Of a stretch of DNA of 32,356 nucleotides, positions 24,187 to 32,356 are shown piece after piece. Under the pieces are notes generated by a model, which was not told the DNA's origin, searched no databases, and worked only from the letters and a program-made list of their open reading frames with translations. A program made the position numbers and the translations under genes. Numbering within the stretch: position 1 is the first letter of the stretch; each line of letters starts with the position of its first letter. The stretch is from Pseudomonadota bacterium (lineage in GTDB: Bacteria; Myxococcota_A; Polyangia; Polyangiales; JAKSBK01). The DNA lies in contig JAKSBK010000275.1 of the NCBI GenBank assembly GCA_022361155.1, positions 1-32,356 on the forward strand, given 5' to 3'.

Positions 24187-25746
24187 TTAGTGCCGGAAGT
24201 GACGCACTCCGGTTAGAAGCATCGCCATGCCCGCTTGGTTGGCGGCCGCTATGACGTCGGAGTCCTTCTTGGAGCCGCCGGGTTGGACCACGGCCGTTAC
24301 GCCCGCCGCGGCCGCGGCCTGCACGCCGTCGGGAAAGGGAAAGAACGCGTCGGAAGCCAGGACGCTGCCGGCAGCCCGCTCGGCGGCCTTCTTGGTCGCG
24401 ATCTGGACGCTGTCCACACGCGACATTTGGCCAGCGCCCACACCGACGGTGCACAGGCCCTTCGCCAACACAATAGCGTTGGATTTGACGTGCTTGCAGA
24501 CGCGCCACGCGAAGTCCAGCGCTGCGCGCTCGCTCGCGTTCGGCTCGCGCTCCGTTGCTACGCGGGCCGATTGAAGGTCGCTCGCCGCGCTGGCGTCGCG
24601 ATCCTGCAGCAGCAGGCCGCCTCCCACACGCTTGACCTGCAAGGCCTGGTGCTCGGCCGGGAGCCGCTGCCCGGTGGCCAGCAGGCGCAGGCTCTTCTTG
24701 CGGCGCAGGACACCGAGTGCTGCCTCGTCGTAGGCCGGCGCGATCACGCATTCGAGGAACGTCTCGGCCAACACGCGTGCGGTAGTCTCGTCCACGCCTC
24801 GGTTGAGCGCAACGATGCCCCCGAATGCGCTCAGCGGATCCGCTTCCCGCGCGGTCCGGTAAGCCTCGTCCAGCGTCTCGGCAAGTGCCACTCCGCACGG
24901 GTTCGTGTGCTTGACCAGGACTGCCGCCGGGCGCTCGAACTCGAGCACCGCATCCAAGGCAGCCTCGCAGTCCACCAGGTTGTTGAACGACAGCTCCTTG
25001 CCACCAGCCCCCAGACTCTGACTGCTGGCCAGGCAGCCTGGGGCAGCGTTGCGTTCTACGTAGAAGGCTGCGCGCTGGTGGGGATTCTCTCCGTAGCGCA
25101 ACTCGGAGGCCTTGTGCAAGCTGAGTCGCAGCGTAGCCGGGAAGCGTCCCGGTGTGTCCTCCCCGGTCCGGGCCGCAAGGTAGTCGGCGATCGCGCTGTC
25201 GTAGGCGGCCGTGTGGGCAAAGGCCTTGGCCGCGAGCCTTGCGCGCAGCGAAGCGTCGGGGCTTGCACCGCCGCTGGCGAGCTCGGCGATCTGCGAGTAG
25301 TCAGCCGGATCGACGACGACCGTAACGCGTGCGGAGTTCTTGGCGGCCGAGCGGATCATGGCGGGACCACCAATATCGATATTGTCGACGATCTCGTCTG
25401 GGGGAGCCCCTCGAGCCACCGTGGCCTCAAACGGGTAGAGGTTCACCGCTACCAGGTCGATGGGCTTGCCGCCGATGCCCGAGAGCGCATGCTCGTCCTC
25501 CCGCTCGGAACGCATCAGGATGCCGCCATGCACGCGCGGGTGCAGGGTCTTGACGCGCCCGTCCATGATCTCCGGGCTATCGGTGTACGCAGAGACCTCG
25601 GTCACTGGAACGCCTGCCTGGCGCAGCGCCCGCCCGGTACCGCCGGTCGACAGGATTTCCGTGCCTGTGGCCGCTAACCGTCCCGCGAATTCAACCACGC
25701 CGCTCTTGTCTGTGACCGAGATGAGTGCTCGCTTGACTACCACCAT
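24187..25746 (-). CDS. purH: Bifunctional AICAR formyltransferase/IMP cyclohydrolase PurH
   Basis: 519 aa, normal length for PurH, which catalyses the last two steps of IMP synthesis. The N-terminal cyclohydrolase domain (1 to about 200) shows ALISVTDKSGVVEFA, ILSTGGTG, MDGRVKTLHPRVHGGIL and NIDIGGPAMIRSAAKN. The transformylase domain has ELRYGENPHQRAAFY, KHTNPCGVA, DPLSAFGGIVALNR, KSNAIVLAK, AFFPFPDGV and the C-terminal RHFRH. AAAGGAG lies eight bases before the ATG at 25746. It lies 41 bp downstream of the metalloprotease gene on the same strand, and converges on the heme-sensor kinase gene with a 99-bp spacer that contains no clear terminator. Confidence 0.97.
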   Translation of the reverse strand: MVVVKRALISVTDKSGVVEFAGRLAATGTEILSTGGTGRALRQAGVPVTEVSAYTDSPEIMDGRVKTLHPRVHGGILMRSEREDEHALSGIGGKPIDLVAVNLYPFEATVARGAPPDEIVDNIDIGGPAMIRSAAKNSARVTVVVDPADYSQIAELASGGASPDASLRARLAAKAFAHTAAYDSAIADYLAARTGEDTPGRFPATLRLSLHKASELRYGENPHQRAAFYVERNAAPGCLASSQSLGAGGKELSFNNLVDCEAALDAVLEFERPAAVLVKHTNPCGVALAETLDEAYRTAREADPLSAFGGIVALNRGVDETTARVLAETFLECVIAPAYDEAALGVLRRKKSLRLLATGQRLPAEHQALQVKRVGGGLLLQDRDASAASDLQSARVATEREPNASERAALDFAWRVCKHVKSNAIVLAKGLCTVGVGAGQMSRVDSVQIATKKAAERAAGSVLASDAFFPFPDGVQAAAAAGVTAVVQPGGSKKDSDVIAAANQAGMAMLLTGVRHFRH

Positions 25747-25787
25747 CTGCTGCTCCTTTGGTGTCGCGTCAGAATAGCCCTTCCATG

Positions 25788-26714
25788 TCAACTCCGATCC
25801 TGCAAAGCCATTTTGACCCGGCGCCTCTGGCGTCGCGTGCGCGCTATGAAGACCGCCGCGAGGCCCAGCGCCAGCGCGGTCCATGGAAGGCGAAGAGGAA
25901 TTCGGCTCCCGGGAAGACTGCAACCGCAGCCGCCGGCCAGCGGCACGCCGCACTCGGCAGCCCAGCCGTTGACGGGCATGAAGTCGCACTCGGCCGGCAG
26001 CGTGCCGGGCTTGTAGATCGTGCACAGGCCCAATCGATCGTCGTCCGCCAGGGTGCGCTTGGTGATCTCCCCGCCGGTGGCCTGGAACGCCATGGTCGCA
26101 CGGCTGAACTGGGAATGGCCCAGGCCGAGGAAGTGGCCGGCCTCGTGGGTGACGACGTTCTGAAGGTCGACCGTACCCGATGGGCAGCCCGTATCCGGAC
26201 ATACCGCGAGTCTGTCTTGGCGCGCATCGTTGAGCTCCATGTCGGCGTCGACGATTTCACCGTTGGTCGTGTTGTGCCATACGAAGGTCAGGCCAAAGGC
26301 GTTGGAACCGTTGCCGCGCCTCGACCAGTCGTCCACGAAAAGGATGGCGTTGGCGTTGAGGCCGTCGACGTTGTGTTCCGGCTCCCTGCACGCCACGGGT
26401 TGGGGTGGTGAGGGAAACTCCACGATCTCGATGCCCGTCTTGTGCCCCCCGTCGCAGGTGACGTCTTGCCAGCTTTGAAACGACGCTTCGATGACCGTGC
26501 GAGCTTGCGAAAAGGTCAATCCACCCTTGGGCTCGGACACGGAGTACGACATGCAGCGCCGTTGCCAAGCTAGCGGAATGCCTGTGGAGGTGCCATCACA
26601 GCCCGGCGCCGCCACCTGGGAGCCGACCATGAGGCGGCAGAAGGCGCTGGCAAGAGCGGGGACGCCAAGCTGAGTCAGCTGCAGCACGAGCAGGACCGCC
26701 GGCGTGCGGAACAT
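25788..26714 (-). CDS. Matrixin-like zinc metalloprotease with MYXO-CTERM-type tail
   Basis: 308 aa. A signal peptide (1 to about 24) precedes a metzincin-type protease domain with VVTHEAGHFLGLGHS, giving HExxHxxGxxH zinc ligands His190, His194 and His200 with catalytic Glu191, and a following Met208 (ATMAFQ) as the Met-turn. Eleven or more cysteines suggest disulfides. The C-terminus has GGCGCS (Cys263, Cys265), a hydrophobic helix (about 277-291) and RTRRQRRR, the three-part MYXO-CTERM pattern used in myxobacteria for sorting secreted proteins to the outer surface. About 17 residues follow the Arg cluster, a little longer than usual. It is likely exported and then processed near the cysteines. 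Confidence 0.9.
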   Translation of the reverse strand: MFRTPAVLLVLQLTQLGVPALASAFCRLMVGSQVAAPGCDGTSTGIPLAWQRRCMSYSVSEPKGGLTFSQARTVIEASFQSWQDVTCDGGHKTGIEIVEFPSPPQPVACREPEHNVDGLNANAILFVDDWSRRGNGSNAFGLTFVWHNTTNGEIVDADMELNDARQDRLAVCPDTGCPSGTVDLQNVVTHEAGHFLGLGHSQFSRATMAFQATGGEITKRTLADDDRLGLCTIYKPGTLPAECDFMPVNGWAAECGVPLAGGCGCSLPGSRIPLRLPWTALALGLAAVFIARTRRQRRRVKMALQDRS

Positions 26715-26953
26715 GGGCTCTTGCCTAGCACGAGGCGCCCGCTTGGCGCCAACCCCGCTCGGCGCAACCGGTCACGGGGTCCTTCGACGACGGCTTCCCA
26801 GGCGTTCTTCTGGGCGGTTTACGTCCTCGTCGCCGCCCTGCGCTGCCTCTGATCCGAACCGCAGCCCAGGCAATGCTCGGGCGATTCCTGCGGGCGCACT
26901 CGGCCACAAGAGCGCCTGAAAAGCCGATTTTCTGGGGCCTGAACGGCTACCGC

Positions 26954-29151
<2,198 letters not shown>

Positions 29152-29286
29152 GGGACCCGCCCGAGGATTCTTGCGATGACGAAAGCCGCGAGCGCGCCGC
29201 CCTGCACGGACGCAGCCGATCGAGCTATTCTCCCGCGGGCCCCAAGCCGCAAGCAGCAGGTTGGCCAGCTGGCTGCCCTTCGGAGG

Positions 29287-31227
29287 TCATTCGGGCATGA
29301 CCGGCCCGGAGGCGGGCGTGTGCTCGCGTCGTCGCCGGGGGCGCTTGGACTTGGCACCCCCTCTCCTGGACGCTGCGCTGCGGCGCGCGGATACGAAGAC
29401 GAACGCGGCTCGTACGCTGGGCACGGACTGCAGGCCGGCGGTATCGGAGCGGACCGGTTGCACTCCGCTCGCCAACCCCGCCACGCGCACCCAGCTGCGT
29501 GGTGCGATGGCCTTCGCGGACCAGTAGCTCACCCAAAGTGGGCAGCCTCCCTTGACCGGGCAGGTGCCGACGTGGATCTGCAGGCTGGTGCCCTCGCGGC
29601 TGTCCACGTTGTACACCAGCCCCTCGAAGGCCACTTTCTCGCCACGATGCCCTTCGGGATCCTTGGACAACATCGCGTAGCCGAGCTTGGCGTCCGCTGC
29701 ATAACGAGCTGCACTGGCCCTGAGGTCTCGCACCCGGTGGACCTTCAGGGTCTTGTGCCGCGGCGCCGCCTCGGACGAGCGTGCAACGACAACCAGGGTG
29801 TAGTCTCCGCGCTGGGGCAGGGGATAGTTCAGGCTGAAGCGTCCGTCACGAACCTGCGCCGGCTTGTCATGGACGCGGACCTGCGTCGCAGACCCCACGG
29901 ACCCGACTACCATGACGTGACTGGCATCGGTCCATACTTCGGAATCCGGGCGCTCGATCTCCAGCGAAACACGAGGAATCGTCCTCGAGACCTTGCCGCG
30001 GACGCTGCTGCCGTCAGGCAACAAGAGCTCGTACGGGATGTTTACCTGGACCTCTTGATCGCCGGTTTCGGTCGCTTCGACCGGGTGGCGATAGGCAACC
30101 TGGCCCCGCGAGTCGAGCTGCAGCGGTTTGCCGGCCACGCTGACCTTGGTCCCCATTCGAGCTTGCACCATCACTTCCAGCGCGGGCTGCTCGCTCGCAA
30201 GGGGGGCAAGCTGCACGAGCACACGATGAGGCACCGTTAGGGTGTGGCTGTGCGTGCGGGTCTCGCCTGCCGCAGTAGTCACGTCGAGCTTTAGCGCATT
30301 GTCCCCAACTCGGAGGGTATCCAGGCCGGCCTCGAACGAGGCCCGCCCGCCCTTGAGCTCCCGTTCTTGACCGTCGAGGCGAACCCTCGTGCCTGGTGCG
30401 GCGTTGGTGACCGTAACATGCAGCTGCTCTTGCCCATTGTGTTGGGAGAGGCTCACCTGCAGCTGGGTAGGGGAACGCCCCACGAACCACCACGCAGCAA
30501 GCCCGCCTGCTACCGCCAGCACCAGCAGCAGCGCGGCACGTCCTCCTGATTTGCCCCGCCTCGTCTTCACCTCGTAGGCGTCGTCGGCGCCCTGCATGGC
30601 AGACGGCGCCGCGGGTCGAGCCACGGCAGGGCGACTGCCTCCGCCTGGCTCCGATGGCTGTGCTTGGTCCGATGGCTGCGCTCGCTCCGATGGTTGTGCC
30701 GTGCGCTCCGGCTGAGCCTGGACCCGGGCCCGCGCGCTGGGAGGAGACACTGGGCTGTGCAGCTCGAGCTCGGTGGAAGCATAGGCGAGCGGGTCCTCGG
30801 CCTGCGGCGGCACGGGATCGACCGGCTTCCCGGTCGCCCCGCCAGCCTGCGGCATGGCCGCGGGCAGCCCCAGCATGGTCTTCTGGGTGCGTGGACCAGC
30901 AGGAGCCGGCGCCGCCCCTGCCGGCGGGGGCGGCATGGGCCGGGCGGCCTGGCCCGGCGCGGGAACGCCTGCGATCGTGCCCGGCCCCGTCTGCGCAGCC
31001 TCTCGCTGCGCGGACGCCGCATCTGCGGTTGGTCCCTGCTGATCCAGCCCCTTCGCTCCGACAGCGGAATAGGCAGGCATTCCCAGCATGGTCTTCTTGG
31101 CCATCGCGGCGCCGCCGCGAACCTCGACGGGTGCCACCACCGACTGCCCGCACACGTGGCAGAAGCGGGGGTCCGCAACCAGCTCGGCGCCGCACTTCGG
31201 GCATTTCTTTGGAGGGTTGGCGCTCAC
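29287..31227 (-). CDS. Zinc-ribbon, KTMLG-motif membrane protein of unknown function
   Basis: 646 aa. The N-terminus is a zinc ribbon (Cys9, Cys12, Cys23, Cys26; KKCPKCGAEL...RFCHVCGQ). A Pro/Ala-rich disordered region follows with two KTMLG motifs (46-50 and 117-121), and an Arg/Gln/Ser/Pro-rich stretch with a six-residue repeat (AQPSER-like, about 177-193). A membrane helix lies at about 230-250. Beyond it are several strand-rich repeats of Ig-like or PEGA-like appearance and a very basic C-terminal tail. This puts the zinc ribbon in the cytoplasm and the beta repeats outside. GTG 31227 is used; only a weak GAAAG precedes it. KTMLG-type motifs are recurrent in myxobacterial regulatory proteins to my knowledge, but the function here is unknown. 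Confidence 0.88.
   Translation of the reverse strand: MSANPPKKCPKCGAELVADPRFCHVCGQSVVAPVEVRGGAAMAKKTMLGMPAYSAVGAKGLDQQGPTADAASAQREAAQTGPGTIAGVPAPGQAARPMPPPPAGAAPAPAGPRTQKTMLGLPAAMPQAGGATGKPVDPVPPQAEDPLAYASTELELHSPVSPPSARARVQAQPERTAQPSERAQPSDQAQPSEPGGGSRPAVARPAAPSAMQGADDAYEVKTRRGKSGGRAALLLVLAVAGGLAAWWFVGRSPTQLQVSLSQHNGQEQLHVTVTNAAPGTRVRLDGQERELKGGRASFEAGLDTLRVGDNALKLDVTTAAGETRTHSHTLTVPHRVLVQLAPLASEQPALEVMVQARMGTKVSVAGKPLQLDSRGQVAYRHPVEATETGDQEVQVNIPYELLLPDGSSVRGKVSRTIPRVSLEIERPDSEVWTDASHVMVVGSVGSATQVRVHDKPAQVRDGRFSLNYPLPQRGDYTLVVVARSSEAAPRHKTLKVHRVRDLRASAARYAADAKLGYAMLSKDPEGHRGEKVAFEGLVYNVDSREGTSLQIHVGTCPVKGGCPLWVSYWSAKAIAPRSWVRVAGLASGVQPVRSDTAGLQSVPSVRAAFVFVSARRSAASRRGGAKSKRPRRRREHTPASGPVMPE
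30650..30703. repeat. In-gene 18-bp tandem repeat
   Basis: Three units beginning TCCGATGG start at 30650, 30668 and 30686, 18 bases apart, with small differences; a related TCCG unit follows at 30707. On the minus strand they encode the six-residue repeats of the zinc-ribbon protein (AQPSER, AQPSDQ, AQPSEP). The period equals that of the intergenic arrays. Confidence 0.85.
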
Positions 31228-31326
31228 GGGCTTTCAGTTGGAGCCAAGGGGGCCCCTAATGTAGCAAACCTTGCGGCGTGCTGTCCCCAGGCTCCGCTTG
31301 CCAGCGTTCGAAGGGGGCTAGGAGGG

Positions 31327-32356
31327 CTAGGAGACCGTCTCTAGCGCGGGAGCGGGTTCGGTTGCCAGGCCAGGCGCGCAGGGGGCCCCTCGGGGCCGGG
31401 CGAGCGAAGCGATGAAAGCGTCCAGGCCCATGGCCCCGAGCTCACCCCCGTCGCGGGAGCGAACGTTCACGGTTTTCGCCGAGACTTCCTTTTCGCCCAC
31501 CACCAGCACGTACGGAATCTTCTGCAGGCTCGCCTCGCGGATCTTGTAGCCCACACGCTCGTCCTTGGCGTTGACGTCCGAGCGCACGCCATGCTCGCTC
31601 AAGGCGGCATTCACCTCCCGCGCATACGCGTTGAACTTCTCGCTGATCGGCAGGATGCGTACCTGACACGGCGCCAGCCAGAAAGGAAAAGCGCCGGCGT
31701 AGTGCTCGACGAGAATTCCCAGAAAGCGCTCGACGCTGCCGTAGCAGGCCCGGTGGATCATGACCGGAGTATGCCGCTGCCCATCCGCCCCCGCATAGGA
31801 GAGCCCGAAGCGCTCGGGCATGGAAAAATCGAGTTGAATCGTGCCGCACTGCCACGAGCGTTTGAGCGCATCGCGGATGTGAAAATCGATCTTGGGCCCG
31901 TAGAAGGCGCCCTCGCCTTCGTTCAGCTCGTAGTCGATCTTTTCGGACTCCAGGGCCTGCTTTAGCGCTCGCTCCGCCTGTTGCCACATTGCGTCGCTTC
32001 CGATGCTCTTTTCAGGCCGCGTCGAGAATTCGATCCGCACGTCGTGCAGATCGAACGCCAGGTACAGCTCCTGGAAGAAATCGATCAGCATACGAATCTC
32101 GCCACCGATCTGGTCTGGAGTGCAGAAATGGTGCGCGTCGTCTTGTGTGAAGGCCTGCACCCGAAACAGGCCATGGCGCACACCCGAGAGCTCGCGTCGA
32201 TGCACCAGTCCCATTTCCGCGATTCTCAACGGAAACTCGTTGTAAGACCGCAAACGAGTCTTGTAGATGAGCAAGTGACCTGGGCAGTTCATGGGTTTGA
32301 CCGCCATCGGCCGGTCCTCGCATACATTGTCGTGAATCTTCGCGGGGTCATCCTCG
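31327..32356 (-). CDS. thrS: Threonyl-tRNA synthetase ThrS (3' part, runs off right edge)
   Basis: The last 342 codons of thrS are present; the frame stays open to the right edge, so the 5' part is missing. Class II synthetase motifs are visible: MAVKPMNCPGH, RIAEMGLVHRRELSGVRHGLFRVQAFTQDDAHHFC (motif 2 region), FYGPKIDFHIRDALKRSWQCGTIQLDF and MIHRACYGSVERFLGILVEHYAGAFPFWLAP (motif 3), followed by the anticodon-binding domain (CQVRILPISEKFNAYA, ERVGYKIREA, IPYVLVVGEKE). It charges tRNA-Thr. The C-terminus has about 20 extra low-complexity residues (Pro/Ala-rich). A 99-bp spacer separates it from the zinc-ribbon gene, and no translation-factor gene follows it here. Confidence 0.97.
   Translation of the reverse strand, partial: EDDPAKIHDNVCEDRPMAVKPMNCPGHLLIYKTRLRSYNEFPLRIAEMGLVHRRELSGVRHGLFRVQAFTQDDAHHFCTPDQIGGEIRMLIDFFQELYLAFDLHDVRIEFSTRPEKSIGSDAMWQQAERALKQALESEKIDYELNEGEGAFYGPKIDFHIRDALKRSWQCGTIQLDFSMPERFGLSYAGADGQRHTPVMIHRACYGSVERFLGILVEHYAGAFPFWLAPCQVRILPISEKFNAYAREVNAALSEHGVRSDVNAKDERVGYKIREASLQKIPYVLVVGEKEVSAKTVNVRSRDGGELGAMGLDAFIASLARPRGAPCAPGLATEPAPALETVS

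Noticed and set aside
24235-25677. Plus-strand 480-aa frame opposite purH
   Set aside because: Antisense of a certain PurH gene, without recognisable motifs.

Overview
The window is high-GC bacterial DNA and most probably comes from a myxobacterium (Myxococcota). The evidence is a secreted matrixin-type protease with a MYXO-CTERM-like tail (Cys-rich turn, hydrophobic helix, Arg cluster), a membrane protein with a zinc ribbon and repeated KTMLG motifs, and strong GC bias at third codon positions. This is inference from protein character; no rRNA or other phylogenetic marker was used. No tRNA, rRNA, CRISPR array, transposase, integrase or phage gene was recognised.

Layout. 1-343: an 18-bp minisatellite at the left edge and a second 18-bp duplication. 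344-3564 (+): M16 metallopeptidase, ruvX and mltG. 3950-4699 (+): a TetR regulator, whose 3' end overlaps a convergent unknown gene (4661-5290, -) that is coupled to a 990-aa radical SAM/DUF2344 protein (5281-8253, -). 8377-9135 (-): a His-rich beta-barrel outer membrane protein. 9483-15132 (+): menaquinone genes of the futalosine route. 15225-16985 (+): an Omp85-like protein. 17055-18824 (+): a sodium/solute symporter. 18992-20098 (-): a DUF2817 zinc peptidase-like protein. 20282-21766 (-) and 21994-24087 (+): two divergent histidine kinases. From 24187 to the right edge everything is on the minus strand: purH, the MYXO-CTERM metalloprotease, tgt-queA (queuosine), the zinc-ribbon membrane protein and the 3' part of thrS.

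The most interesting region is the menaquinone block. It holds menG/ubiE, ubiX, a 176-aa protein that resembles MqnE with the radical SAM barrel removed, a possible 53-aa repeat peptide (ALLQPT x5), mqnE, and one continuous reading frame joining MqnA to MqnC. MqnA makes 3-enolpyruvylbenzoate from chorismate, MqnE makes aminofutalosine, and MqnC cyclises the de-purinated product. UbiX supplies prenylated FMN to a UbiD-type decarboxylase and MenG performs the last methylation. No MqnB/MTAN-type hydrolase, MqnD, prenyltransferase or UbiD-type decarboxylase is in the window, so those must lie elsewhere.

A second theme is short tandem arrays with 18-20 bp units at five intergenic places and one in-gene place. 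The unit sequences differ but the period is nearly constant. One array lies exactly in the junction between the MqnE-like gene and mqnE.
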